Shown here: one piece after another, positions 16,972 through 25,345 of the stretch
Position numbering within the stretch: the stretch's first letter is position 1
Layout: every line of letters begins with the position of its first letter
Assembly (NCBI GenBank): GCA_028290465.1
Contig: JAQGJU010000096.1
Location: forward strand, 1-39,517
From: Xanthobacteraceae bacterium
GTDB taxonomy: Bacteria > Pseudomonadota > Alphaproteobacteria > Rhizobiales > Xanthobacteraceae
Length of the DNA: 39,517 bases
Reading direction: 5' to 3'
Made by a program: the position numbers and the translations under genes
The notes under the pieces: model-generated
Database searches by the model: none
What the model was told of the DNA's origin: nothing
What the model saw: the letters and a program-made list of their open reading frames with translations, nothing else

Positions 16972-17472
16972 CTAGGAAAGCGCGTCGAGTTCCTCGTCGC
17001 CCAGATGGCCGGGCACGATGGTCACCGGAATTGGGTAATCCCCGGCATTTTTACTGAAGTTCGATACCAGCGGTCCCGGGCCATCCTTGCCGGTGCCGGC
17101 GGCCAGCACCAAAATCGCGATGTCGTCATCCTCGTCGATCAGCGTGAGAATCTCCTGCGCGAGATCGCCCTCGCGGATGACGCGCTCGGGCGTAATGCCG
17201 GCAAGCCCGTTGGCCCTGGCCGCGTATTTGTCGAGCGCGGTGTTGGCCTCCTCATGGGCTTCGGCCCGCATGATGTCGGCGACGCCGAGCCACTGCTGGT
17301 TGCGGTCGTGGGTCTCGATGACGCGCAGCATGATGACACCGGAACCATTTCGCACGGCCCGCCGGCTGGCGTAATAGATCGCGCGGTCGCATTCCTCGGT
17401 GTCGTCGACCACGACGAGATATTTCGGCTTGTGTCCGGCTTCGTAGCTGCGGCGCTTTCGGCTCATCGGCAT
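16972..17472 (-). CDS. Universal stress protein (UspA family)
   Basis: A 166-residue single-domain Usp. The N-terminal strand KYLVVVDDTEECDRAIYYAS and the C-terminal LVSNFSKNAGDYPIPVTIVP match the family. The ATP-binding G-x2-G-x9-G-S/T motif is not clearly preserved (AAGTGKDGPGPLVSNFS), so nucleotide binding is uncertain. The first 15 residues (MPMSRKRRSYEAGHK) are basic. I chose the ATG at 17472; a second ATG two codons later is possible, and the longer open frame upstream (to 17565) has no family support. It lies between trpS and nfu, an arrangement common in rhizobia. Confidence 0.88.
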   Translation of the reverse strand: MPMSRKRRSYEAGHKPKYLVVVDDTEECDRAIYYASRRAVRNGSGVIMLRVIETHDRNQQWLGVADIMRAEAHEEANTALDKYAARANGLAGITPERVIREGDLAQEILTLIDEDDDIAILVLAAGTGKDGPGPLVSNFSKNAGDYPIPVTIVPGHLGDEELDALS

Positions 17473-17602
17473 GCTTGGACAGACCTCAAACCGCGAAGCA
17501 GCACGCGCGGGCGCGTCCGCTTCGCACGGACATGAATGCTGCCACGACGGTGAGGCCCGCGACAAGCGCAGATCATGCCTGAAAAGGAACCGCCACGGAC
17601 GA

Positions 17603-18637
17603 TCAGCGGCGCACGAATCCGACGATGTCCTTGACGGCCTTCATGTTCTCGGCGGCGATCGCCCGCGCCCGGTCGGCACCGTCAGCGAGAACCTGATCGA
17701 TATAAGCCGAATCGTTGACCAGCCGCTTCATCTCGGCGCCGATCGGCCCGAGCTTGGCGACCGAAAGGTCGACCAGCGCGGCCTTGAACGCCGAGAACTG
17801 CGCGCCGCCGAATTCCCGCAGAACGTCGGCCTTGCCGGTGTCGGCCAGCGCCGCGTAGATGCCGACCAGATTGTCGGCTTCCGGGCGCGCCTCGAGGCCC
17901 TTTTCCTCGCCAGGCAATGGTTCGGCGTCGGTCTTGGCCTTGCGGACCTTCTGGGCGATGGCGTCGGCATCGTCGGTCAGGTTGATGCGCGAATAGTCCG
18001 ACGGATCGGACTTCGACATTTTCTTGGTGCCGTCGCGCAGCGACATCACGCGCGTCGCCGGTCCCTGGATCAGCGGCTCCGGCTGCGGAAAGAACGCCTC
18101 GCCGAAGCCATGGGCTTCGATCGACTTGGCGTAGTCGTTGTTGAACTTCTGTGCGATGTCGCGGGCCAGTTCCAGGTGCTGTTTCTGGTCCTCGCCGACC
18201 GGTACGTGGGTCGCGCGATAGATCAGAATGTCGGCCGCCATCAGGCTCGGATACGCATAGAGGCCGATGGACGCGTTCTCGCGGTCCTTGCCGGCCTTTT
18301 CCTTGAACTGGGTCATGCGGTTCAGCCAGCCCATCCGGGCGACGCAGTTGAACACCCAGGCGAGTTCGGCGTGCTCGGCGACCTGGCTCTGGTTGAACAC
18401 GATGTGCTTCTTCGGATCGATGCCGGCCGCGATGAACGCGGCGGTCACTTCGCGGGTGTTGCGTGTCAGCTCGGCCGGATCCTGCCAGACCGTGATGGCG
18501 TGCATATCGACCACGCAATAAATGCAGTCGTAATTGTCCTGCAACGCGACGAATTTCGTGATGGCGCCGAGATAGTTCCCCAAATGCAGGTTGCCGGTCG
18601 GCTGCACACCGGAAAATACGCGTTCTTTGAAGGCCAT
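17603..18637 (-). CDS. trpS: Tryptophanyl-tRNA synthetase
   Basis: Class I aminoacyl-tRNA synthetase charging tRNA-Trp, 344 residues. The HIGH-type signature is [13 protein letters not shown] (13-25) and the KMSKS loop is at 206-210 in KKMSKSD. The blocks [20 protein letters not shown] and [16 protein letters not shown], which bind tryptophan and ATP, are present. The ATG at 18637 has an AAGGG site 9 bases upstream. The open frame continues to 19000, but that part is antisense to dps and has no family match. The usual rhizobial neighbour murJ is separated from it here by the plus-strand dps-ohr pair. Confidence 0.97.
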   Translation of the reverse strand: MAFKERVFSGVQPTGNLHLGNYLGAITKFVALQDNYDCIYCVVDMHAITVWQDPAELTRNTREVTAAFIAAGIDPKKHIVFNQSQVAEHAELAWVFNCVARMGWLNRMTQFKEKAGKDRENASIGLYAYPSLMAADILIYRATHVPVGEDQKQHLELARDIAQKFNNDYAKSIEAHGFGEAFFPQPEPLIQGPATRVMSLRDGTKKMSKSDPSDYSRINLTDDADAIAQKVRKAKTDAEPLPGEEKGLEARPEADNLVGIYAALADTGKADVLREFGGAQFSAFKAALVDLSVAKLGPIGAEMKRLVNDSAYIDQVLADGADRARAIAAENMKAVKDIVGFVRR

Positions 18638-18857
18638 AGCGGCGAACCCTTGTTGCACTGGGCCGGACCCTTGCCACGGGCGCGGCCCCCGACGCAAGAG
18701 GTCCCGGCCCGCCACCGCGGCGCCGCGCGCCGTGACGTAGATTCCACATACCCGTCTTGCGGAGCACGAAATGGGTGCCAACATTCCTTGACGGCGCCTG
18801 AAGCGTTCCGCAGCCCGCGGTTTTGCCGGCCCATCGGTTTTCAACCAGGAGAGTGGC

Positions 18858-19334
18858 GTGAAAAAGCCCTTTGTCACCGACCTCAGCGATAATGCCATCA
18901 AGTCGATGATTACGTTGCTGAATGCCCGTTTGGCCGACACCATCGATCTGAAGCTGGCGGTCAAGCAGGCGCATTGGAATATACGCGGGCCGAGCTTCAT
19001 CGCCCTGCATGAACTGTTCGACCAGATCGCGACGCGGGTCGACGATCATGCCGACACCATGGCGGAGCGTCTCATTCAGCTTGGCGGGCATGCGGCCGGC
19101 ACCACGCAAGCCGTCGCCAAGGCGACCACGCTGGCGCCTTATCCGGTCGGTACGCACGACCAGACGGAACACGTCACGGCGCTCAGCGAGCGACTGCGCA
19201 GCCTTGCCAAATCCTGCCGCGAGGCGATCGAGGAAGCGGACGAAGCCGGCGATGCCGACACCGCCGATATCTTCACGGGCGTGTCGCGGGCGATCGACAA
19301 GGACCTGTGGTTCGTGGCCGCGCATAACGCCTGA
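18858..19334 (+). CDS. dps: Dps-family DNA-binding ferritin-like protein
   Basis: A 158-residue Dps protein, which stores iron and protects DNA against peroxide. The inter-subunit ferroxidase ligands are recognisable: His39 in [12 protein letters not shown], His51 in LHELFDQ, Asp66 and Glu70 in [11 protein letters not shown]. The short N-terminus carries two lysines. A GTG start at 18858 has AGGAG 6 bases upstream, which outweighs its being GTG. ohr follows 50 bases later in the same direction, forming a two-gene oxidative-stress unit inserted between trpS and murJ on the opposite strand. No OxyR or OhrR gene is adjacent. Confidence 0.94.
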   Translation: MKKPFVTDLSDNAIKSMITLLNARLADTIDLKLAVKQAHWNIRGPSFIALHELFDQIATRVDDHADTMAERLIQLGGHAAGTTQAVAKATTLAPYPVGTHDQTEHVTALSERLRSLAKSCREAIEEADEAGDADTADIFTGVSRAIDKDLWFVAAHNA

Positions 19335-19384
19335 TTCCTGAAAAAACTGCACCCACACAACCCCCCACCCAAGGAACTCGCATC

Positions 19385-19822
19385 ATGGATACGATCAAGC
19401 CGGTGTTCACCGCCGTTGCGACCGCCACCGGAGGCCGCAACGGCCACACGCAGTCCGACGACAGCATGGTGAGTGTCGATCTGTCGGTACCGAAGGCGAT
19501 GGGCGGTCCGGGCAAGCCGAATACCGCGACGCCCGAGCACCTGTTCGCGGCCGGCTATGCGGCGTGTTTCGGCGGCGCGCTGGATTTCGTCGCCAAGCAG
19601 CACAAGAAGGACGCCAGCAAGGCGACCGTCATCTGCGCGGTGTCGATCGGCCCGCGCGATGGCGGCGGCTTCGGCCTCGCCGTGAAGATGAACGTCGAGG
19701 ACAACACCCTGCCGCAGGCCGACCTCGCCGCGCTGGTCAACGAGGCGCACGAAAAGATCTGCCCGTACTCGCATGCCACGCGTGGAAACGTACCGGTGGA
19801 GCTTGAGGTGAAGGGTAGCTAG
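19385..19822 (+). CDS. ohr: Organic hydroperoxide resistance protein (Ohr/OsmC family)
   Basis: A 145-residue thiol peroxidase of the Ohr type reducing organic hydroperoxides. Both redox cysteines are present: Cys61 in AAGYAACFGGALDFVA and Cys126 in AHEKICPYSHATRGN. Glu51 in TPEHLFAAGY and Arg18 are in the positions expected of the active site. The ATG at 19385 has AAGGAA 9 bases upstream. It lies 50 bases after dps, and its TAG stop shares a CTAG palindrome with the TAG stop of convergent murJ. Confidence 0.94.
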   Translation: MDTIKPVFTAVATATGGRNGHTQSDDSMVSVDLSVPKAMGGPGKPNTATPEHLFAAGYAACFGGALDFVAKQHKKDASKATVICAVSIGPRDGGGFGLAVKMNVEDNTLPQADLAALVNEAHEKICPYSHATRGNVPVELEVKGS

Positions 19823-21372
19823 CGCGCGAAGCGGGCGAGCTCTCTAAGCCGGATTACGCCGAAGGCCTGCAACAGCCCGCCATACAGTGCCAGCCCGCCG
19901 CCGATCAGGGCGGCGAGCGCGGCGAGGCGCAACGTGGTCGGTCCGGGCGGCGCGAGCCAGGGCGCCATAGCCTGATGCGCGGCGGCCAGCGCGGTCGCCA
20001 TGATGAGCGCCGCCAGCGCGATGCGCGGCAATCGGCGTTTGGCATCATTGTCCAACGCAAAGCCGATGTGTTGCCGGATGCGCCAGCCGAGAAACAGCGC
20101 GCCGGCCCAGCCCGACAATGCAATCGCGGCCGCGACACCGGCATGGCCGGCGAACGGCAATAACGTCACGCTGCCGATCACCGCGACCGCGAGGCCGACC
20201 AGGGCCGCGTGCATCGGCGTTTTGGTGTCCTCGCGGGCGAAGAACACCGGCGAGAAAGCTTTTACCAGCACATGGCCGGGCAGGCCGAGCGCGAACACCG
20301 CAAGCGCCAGCGCGGTCGCGGCCGTGTCGGCGGTCGTGAAGGCGCCGCGCTGGAACAGCGCCCCGACGATCGGCTTCGCCAGAATAGCCAGCGCGAACGC
20401 GGCCGGCAGCGACAGGCCGAGCGCCAATTCCAGGCCGCGCGATTCGACGGCGCTAAGTTCATCGCGATTGCCACTGCGCACCGCATGGCTGAAGGCCGGC
20501 ACCAGGACCGTCCCGACCGCGATGCCGACGATGCCGAGCGGCAGTTCGATCAGCCGGTTGGCATAGTAGATCCAGGACACCGCGCCCTCGGAGATCGACG
20601 CCACCATCACGCCGGCCATCACCACGATCTGCGGAATGCCGCCGGCCAGCAGGCCCGGAATCGCCAGCGCGAAGAACTGTCGCACTTGCGGGTCGAACGA
20701 CACGCCGAGCGGTGTCACCCGCGTGCGGGTCCGCCACACCGCGAGGCCAAGCAATAGAAGTTGAATAAGGCCCGTGACGCCGACCGCGCCGGCCAACAGC
20801 ATGCCGGAGCCGCTATTGTCCTGCGCGCCGCCCGCATAGATGACCGCGAGCGCGACCAGCAGGATCATGTTGAACTCGGTGGTCGCGAACGCCGCGGCGA
20901 CAAAGCGATGATTGGCATTGAGAATGCCGATCAGCACCGCGAGCGGGCCCGCCGTCACGATATAGGGCAGCATCAGGCGGCCGAGCTCGACCGCGATCGG
21001 CAGGCGCTCGCCGCCGGTCGCAAAGCCGGGTGCCAGCAGCAGTATGAGTATCGGCATCGCCAACGCGGCCAAGCAGCCGATAATCAGCGTGCACAGCGTC
21101 AGCGTGCCGAGCAGCCGCCCGGCAAAGCGCGCGGCGCCCGCTTCGCCGTTCTGGTCGCGCGCGCGCAGATAGAGTGGCACCAGCGCGGCGTTCAGCCCGC
21201 CCTCGGCCAGCAGGCGCCGCGCCAGGTTGGCGAACTGGAATGAGACGAAGAACGCGTCGGCCCGCGCCCCGGTGCCGAACACGCCGGCGATCATCATGTC
21301 GCGGGCGAATCCCAGCAGGCGCGACAACAGCGTCGCGGTTCCGACCGTGGCCATGTTGCGGGCAAGCGACAT
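19819..21372 (-). CDS. murJ: Lipid II flippase MurJ (MviN)
   Basis: MurJ moves lipid-linked peptidoglycan precursors across the inner membrane. The 517-residue product has about 14 hydrophobic segments and the N-terminal family signature TLLSRLLGFARDMMIAGVFG with ADAFFVSFQFANLARRLLAE. The conserved PVFFAREDTKTP segment appears near residue 350. I chose the ATG at 21372 (MSLARNMATVGTATLL); 23 further codons are open upstream but lack similarity. The start is preceded by GAGGTCGACCTC, a 12-base palindrome that could hide the ribosome site in mRNA structure. Its stop overlaps that of ohr. Confidence 0.95.
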   Translation of the reverse strand: MSLARNMATVGTATLLSRLLGFARDMMIAGVFGTGARADAFFVSFQFANLARRLLAEGGLNAALVPLYLRARDQNGEAGAARFAGRLLGTLTLCTLIIGCLAALAMPILILLLAPGFATGGERLPIAVELGRLMLPYIVTAGPLAVLIGILNANHRFVAAAFATTEFNMILLVALAVIYAGGAQDNSGSGMLLAGAVGVTGLIQLLLLGLAVWRTRTRVTPLGVSFDPQVRQFFALAIPGLLAGGIPQIVVMAGVMVASISEGAVSWIYYANRLIELPLGIVGIAVGTVLVPAFSHAVRSGNRDELSAVESRGLELALGLSLPAAFALAILAKPIVGALFQRGAFTTADTAATALALAVFALGLPGHVLVKAFSPVFFAREDTKTPMHAALVGLAVAVIGSVTLLPFAGHAGVAAAIALSGWAGALFLGWRIRQHIGFALDNDAKRRLPRIALAALIMATALAAAHQAMAPWLAPPGPTTLRLAALAALIGGGLALYGGLLQAFGVIRLRELARFAR

Positions 21373-21460
21373 TAGGGAGGTCGACCTCAAATCGCCAGCG
21401 GGCGATACCGTGCTTCTGGCACATGGGCGGCTGCCCGTCATCTGCGAGCAACGTGCGAGG

Positions 21461-21488
21461 TTGCCGAGGCGGCGCTGCTCGCTATAGT
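21461..21488 (+). promoter_or_regulatory. Predicted promoter of the pfkB-family kinase gene
   Basis: TTGCCG (21461-21466) and TATAGT (21483-21488) are separated by 16 bases, a fair sigma70-type match. Transcription would begin near 21495, leaving a leader of about 23 bases before the ATG at 21518. It lies in the 145-base divergent gap with murJ. Confidence 0.5.
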
Positions 21489-21517
21489 GCGCGCCGTCAC
21501 AACCTACGGGATTTCAC

Positions 21518-22519
21518 ATGACCTCCGCTCGCTACGATGTGCTCGGTATCGGCAACGCCATTGTCGACGTTATTGCTCGCGCCGAGGACGAATTCCTCGG
21601 CCGCCACGGCATGAACAAAGGCTCCATGGCGCTGATCGACGAGGCCCGCGCGCAGGCGGTCTATGATGTGATGGGTCCGGCGATCGAAGCCTCCGGCGGT
21701 TCGGCCGCCAACACCATCGTCGGCGCGGCCAGCCTCGGCGCGAAAGTCGCGTTCATCGGCAAGGTGAAGGATGACGAACTCGGCCGCACCTTCGCCCATG
21801 ACATTCGCGCGGCCGGTGTGACGTTCGATACGCCGCCGGCTTCCGAAGGCGCCGCGACCGCGCGCTGCTACATCCTGGTGACGCCGGACGGCGAGCGCAC
21901 CATGAACACCGATCTCGGGGCCGCCCAGGACCTGCATCCGAACGACATCGACGAACAAGCTGTCGCAGACGCCAGCATCACCTATTTGGAAGGCTATCTG
22001 TGGGATCCGCCGCACGCCAAGGCGGCGTTCCTCAAGGCCGCCAAGATCGCGCACGGCGCCGGCCGCAAGGTGGCGCTGACGCTGTCGGATGCGTTCTGCG
22101 TCGGCCGCTATCGTGGCGAATTCCTGGGTCTCATTCGCGACAAGACCGCCGACATCGTGTTCGCCAACGAGAGCGAATTGCTCAGCCTGTATGAGACGAC
22201 CGATTTCGATGCGGCCATCAATAAGCTTCAGGCCGATGCGGTGCTGGCCGTGGTCACGCGCAGCGAGAAGGGCTGTCTGGTGGTGAGCCAGCAGGGCAAT
22301 GTCGCGGTTCCGGCGGCGCCGATCTCGCGCATGGTCGATGCCACCGGTGCCGGCGATCTGTTCGCGGCGGGATTTCTGGTCGGTCATGCGCGCGGGTTCG
22401 GCCATGCGGATGCCGGAAAGCTCGGTGCGCTGGCGGCCGCCGAGGTCATTCAGCACATCGGCGCGCGTCCGGAGGTATCGCTCAAGACCCTGGCGCAGCA
22501 GGCCGGCTTGAAGATCTGA
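21518..22519 (+). CDS. PfkB-family sugar/nucleoside kinase (adenosine-kinase-like)
   Basis: A 333-residue ribokinase-superfamily enzyme that phosphorylates a sugar or nucleoside with ATP. The N-terminal di-glycine region is EASGGSAANTIVGAASLG (57-74). The C-terminal signature DATGAGDLFAAGFLVG (274-289) contains the anion hole and catalytic base Asp280. Homologues in this group are usually annotated as adenosine kinase. It is expressed divergently from murJ. After its stop come eight A residues and a strong hairpin. Substrate identity cannot be read from the sequence. Confidence 0.9.
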   Translation: MTSARYDVLGIGNAIVDVIARAEDEFLGRHGMNKGSMALIDEARAQAVYDVMGPAIEASGGSAANTIVGAASLGAKVAFIGKVKDDELGRTFAHDIRAAGVTFDTPPASEGAATARCYILVTPDGERTMNTDLGAAQDLHPNDIDEQAVADASITYLEGYLWDPPHAKAAFLKAAKIAHGAGRKVALTLSDAFCVGRYRGEFLGLIRDKTADIVFANESELLSLYETTDFDAAINKLQADAVLAVVTRSEKGCLVVSQQGNVAVPAAPISRMVDATGAGDLFAAGFLVGHARGFGHADAGKLGALAAAEVIQHIGARPEVSLKTLAQQAGLKI

Positions 22520-22523
22520 TCTT

Positions 22524-22578
22524 AAAAAAAATGGGGGTCGCGTGAGGCACGGGCGGCAAGCCGTCCAACGCCTCACGC
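22524..22578 (-). terminator. Strong hairpin flanked by an A8/U8 tract
   Basis: Outer arms GCGTGAGGC (22540-22548) and GCCTCACGC (22570-22578) are perfect, and inner arms GGGCGGC and GCCGTCC pair as well. Eight A residues at 22524-22531 read as U8 on the minus strand, 8 bases past the stem. For the plus-strand kinase gene there is a hairpin but no U-run. It may terminate both directions imperfectly. Confidence 0.45.
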
Positions 22579-22688
22579 AAGCCAGAGACGCGCTCCTTCC
22601 GCACAAGAATTCTTCCGCGGAAGAAGGGTGCGGTTTGCAAGGTCCCCGCATCATTCTTAACAATGCGTGATTGCGCCGGCCAGCGATT

Positions 22689-22719
22689 GGTAACCGCTTG
22701 GTAACTGAACATGGTTACC
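22689..22719. promoter_or_regulatory. Cluster of three GGTAAC-type half sites
   Basis: GGTAACC (22689-22695), GGTAAC (22700-22705) and the reverse complement GGTTACC (22713-22719) lie within 31 bases, immediately upstream of the gene starting at 22751. Spaced direct and inverted half sites suggest an operator for an unknown regulator (inference). Confidence 0.4.
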
Positions 22720-22750
22720 GATTGATCAAATCGTGAACCGAGGATCAGTC

Positions 22751-23710
22751 ATGGCCAAGCGTAAAGACTCCCGTTCCGCCACCGATACCAGCGCTTCCCT
22801 CCGTTCGGCTCTCGCCACCCTGGAAGTCGCCGAGATTTCGGCCCCGGTCACGACCGAAAACGCCGGGTCGGCGAATACCGAAGTTAAGCCGAGCGATCAG
22901 ATCACGCTGAGCGAAGCGCCCACTTTGGTGCCGACGGCCGCCGACATGATCGGGCCGCATCTGCCGATGGAGTCGGCCACGGTGTCCGGCGCGGCTGAAG
23001 TCGCGTCCGCTCCGGTCTCCGAAGCCGCTTCCGCGCCGGCGGCGCAAACCAATCCGTCCGCCACGCGTCCGTCCACTTCTCGTCCGTTCTTGCGGCTTGC
23101 CGCCACCGTCGCGCTCGCGGCGGCGCTCGGCGCCGTGCTCGGCGCCGTCGGCGTCAGCGCGGTCGGTCGGCTGACGGCGGCGCCGGTGGTGCACACCGTC
23201 GAGGCCAATCCGGCCAAGACCGCGAAGCTCGAAGGCGATATCGCCGCCCTTAAAGCGAGCCTTGAGGCGGCGACCAAGAACACCAATGGCCAGTTCGGCA
23301 AACTCGCCGAGCGCCTTGAGCGTACCGAAAAGGCGCAGGTCGAGCCGACCGCGAAACTCGCCAAGCTGTCCGACAAGATCACCGACGCGCTGGAGCGCTT
23401 CGACCAGCGTCTCGCCGCCGCGTCGGCGCCGGAAACCACCGGCTCGGTACCCGCGACACGTTCGGCGGCCGCTTCGGACGAACCGAAGCTTCAGGACAAG
23501 CTGCAGGCCGCCGCTCCGCAGCCGGTGATTGCCGGCTGGGTGTTGCGCGACATTTCCGACGGTCGCGCCTTGGTCGAAAGCCGCTACGGCATGTATGAGG
23601 TCAGCCCGGGCGGCAATCTGCCGGGTCTCGGTCGCGTCGCCACCATCAAGCGTCAGGACGGCCGCTGGGTCGTCGTCACCCCGAAGGGCGTGATCGTCTC
23701 CGAGCGCTGA
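22751..23710 (+). CDS. Membrane-anchored coiled-coil protein of unknown function
   Basis: A 319-residue protein I cannot name. Residues 1-110 are Ala/Ser/Thr/Pro-rich and probably disordered. A single hydrophobic segment at about 113-139 (FLRLAATVALAAALGAVLGA) is followed by a predicted coiled coil at about 157-222, a linker with ETTGSVP, and a compact C-terminal domain at 259-316 (WVLRDISDGRALVESRYGMY, then PGLGRVATIKRQDGRWVVVT). The C-terminal domain would lie in the periplasm if the N-terminus is cytoplasmic. The ATG at 22751 has GAGG 9 bases upstream. A good terminator follows. A possible but unproven comparison is with secretion or pilus assembly factors. Confidence 0.8.
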   Translation: MAKRKDSRSATDTSASLRSALATLEVAEISAPVTTENAGSANTEVKPSDQITLSEAPTLVPTAADMIGPHLPMESATVSGAAEVASAPVSEAASAPAAQTNPSATRPSTSRPFLRLAATVALAAALGAVLGAVGVSAVGRLTAAPVVHTVEANPAKTAKLEGDIAALKASLEAATKNTNGQFGKLAERLERTEKAQVEPTAKLAKLSDKITDALERFDQRLAAASAPETTGSVPATRSAAASDEPKLQDKLQAAAPQPVIAGWVLRDISDGRALVESRYGMYEVSPGGNLPGLGRVATIKRQDGRWVVVTPKGVIVSER

Positions 23711-23735
23711 CAACCTCCGCCGATCTGCTGAAATA

Positions 23736-23773
23736 AAAAGCGCCGACCGGATGTCTCCGGCCGGTGCTTTTTT
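23736..23773 (+). terminator. Intrinsic terminator after the coiled-coil membrane protein gene
   Basis: A long stem pairs AAAAGCGCCG and CCGGA with TCCGG and CCGGTGCTTTT around a TGTC loop, with one A/C mismatch, ending in a run of six T. It begins 26 bases after the stop at 23710 and is the clearest plus-strand terminator in the window. Confidence 0.85.
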
Positions 23774-23836
23774 CTGCGTCAGAACGCCACAAGGATGTGA
23801 TCGACGCGGCTACAGAAGCATTGTTAAACTGCCTGC

Positions 23837-24721
23837 ATGATGCAGCACGTAAAGCGAGAGCGGCCCGCGCGTTTTCATATCGCGGTTTCATGGGCGGCCG
23901 TATGTGCCATCGGTCTGATGTTCGGCACGTTCGCGGCCATGGCGCAGCCGGCCGCGCCGGTGCCCAAGATCGACAAGCCCGAAATGACCGAAGGCTGTCC
24001 GGGGCTGGTGGCGCGGGGTACACCACGTGCCGTCCCGGCCGCGTTCCGGCTGGCGGCGCTGGGCGGCGACCAGTTGCGCCTGACCTTTATCGGGCATTCG
24101 ACCTTCCTGATCGAAAGCCCGCAACTGGTTAGGATCGCGACCGACTACAACGACTATGTCCGGCCGCCGGTGCTGCCCGATATCGCCACCATGAATCATG
24201 CGCATTCGACGCACTACACCGACCGCCCCGATCCGGGGATCAGGCATGTGCTGCGCGGCTGGGCCGGCAACGAGAAACCCGCCCGCATCGACGTGCAGTT
24301 CAAGGACGTGCGCGTGCGCAACGTTCCGACCAATATCCGGATGTGGGGCAGCGACGGCACCGAGCGCCACGGCAATTCGATCTTCATCTACGAACTCGCC
24401 AATCTGTGCATCGCGCATCTCGGCCATTTGCATCACACTTTGAGCCAGCAGCAGCTCAACGAGATCGGCCGCGTCGATGTGGTGATGGTGCCGGTCGACG
24501 GCACCTATACACTCGACATTGACGGCATGATCGAGGTGCTGACCTCGCTCAAGGCGCCGCTGATGGTCCCAATGCATTATTTCAGCGCCTACACGCTGCA
24601 ACGCTTTCTCGGCCGGGTCGGCGAGAAATTCGGGGTCGAGTTCCACGACACGCCGTCGGTCGTGATCTCGAAGGCGACGCTGCCGACGACGCCGAAATTC
24701 CTGGTGCTGCCCGGCGGCTGA
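23837..24721 (+). CDS. Exported metallo-beta-lactamase-fold hydrolase with altered metal motif
   Basis: A 294-residue MBL-fold protein of the UlaG-like type (COG2220). A signal peptide is likely: basic start, hydrophobic 14-33, and cleavage after AMA near residue 36, so it should act in the periplasm. Candidate metal ligands are His87 (FIGHSTFLIES), His121, His123 and His126 (MNHAHSTHYTD), His197 (HLGHLHH), Asp221 (PVDGTYT) and His247 (PMHYFS). The canonical HxHxDH motif reads HAHSTH, with Thr in place of the second-metal Asp. The ATG at 23837 has no obvious ribosome site, and a second ATG follows at once. Substrate unknown. Confidence 0.85.
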   Translation: MMQHVKRERPARFHIAVSWAAVCAIGLMFGTFAAMAQPAAPVPKIDKPEMTEGCPGLVARGTPRAVPAAFRLAALGGDQLRLTFIGHSTFLIESPQLVRIATDYNDYVRPPVLPDIATMNHAHSTHYTDRPDPGIRHVLRGWAGNEKPARIDVQFKDVRVRNVPTNIRMWGSDGTERHGNSIFIYELANLCIAHLGHLHHTLSQQQLNEIGRVDVVMVPVDGTYTLDIDGMIEVLTSLKAPLMVPMHYFSAYTLQRFLGRVGEKFGVEFHDTPSVVISKATLPTTPKFLVLPGG

Positions 24722-24925
24722 TCCGAGCCGTCGCAGCCGGGCTTCCGATCCAGGCGTTTTGGTCCGGACGTTTTGGTCCGGATTGTCGATAGTTATCACT
24801 TTTTGTCATTTTTGACGGTTGCCCGGTTCGGACTGGAACGAACCGGCTTGTGTCGCGTTTTCGCCGCGGACATGGTCGTGCCCCTGGGTCACGGGAGGCG
24901 TCGGGGGCGAAAAGGGTTACATCTC

Positions 24926-25285
24926 ATGGTCGCGACTTGGAGCAGTTGGCAGCGTTTTCCAGACCGCCAGCGCGGCGAAAGCCTGCAGGCCCCCATCGGG
25001 CCCGGCGTCTACGAAGTGCGTCATGCCATGAGCGGCCGAATGGTCGCATTTGGCCCTTCCGGACAGGTGGCGAACGCGCTCACGGACCTGATGCCTAACC
25101 GCGCGAAGTCGTTCTGGCATGCCCTGCTTGGACGCGAGCGCCCGGCATATCGCAGCCAGGATCTCGAATATCGCACCTGTGCGACTGCCACCAAGCGCGA
25201 GGCCAAGACGTTCGCGGGCCGGCTCAGCGATTCCCGCCGCACCGTGTTCCGCCGCCGCTCGGGTCTGGTCTGGGCCGGCAATTAG
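24926..25285 (+). CDS. Small protein resembling a degenerate GIY-YIG domain
   Basis: A 119-residue soluble basic protein beginning MVATWSSWQRFPDRQRGE. The segment PIGPGVYEVRHAMSGRMVAF looks like the opening strand pair of a GIY-YIG nuclease domain (GVY at 27-29, VAFG in place of YIG). The later EYRTCATATKREAKTFAGRL resembles the helix carrying the glutamate. The usual catalytic Arg is not apparent, so nuclease activity is doubtful. I chose the ATG at 24926, with AAGGG 9 bases upstream; the frame is open further back to 24773, but that stretch looks non-coding. Similar small proteins are common in Bradyrhizobium relatives, as I recall. Function unknown. Confidence 0.7.
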   Translation: MVATWSSWQRFPDRQRGESLQAPIGPGVYEVRHAMSGRMVAFGPSGQVANALTDLMPNRAKSFWHALLGRERPAYRSQDLEYRTCATATKREAKTFAGRLSDSRRTVFRRRSGLVWAGN

Positions 25286-25345
25286 CGGGTCTTCGGCGGG
25301 CTATTGCATGTGAATGAGGCTGGACGCCGGCCCGCTCGATAGCGA

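Noticed and set aside
18638-19000. N-terminal extension of trpS
   Set aside because: The added part is antisense to dps and unlike any tryptophanyl-tRNA synthetase; the start [10 protein letters not shown] matches the family.
24773-24925. Longer N-terminus for the small GIY-YIG-like protein
   Set aside because: The extra 51 codons have no ribosome site at their start and read like untranslated sequence, whereas the ATG at 24926 has a good AAGGG site.
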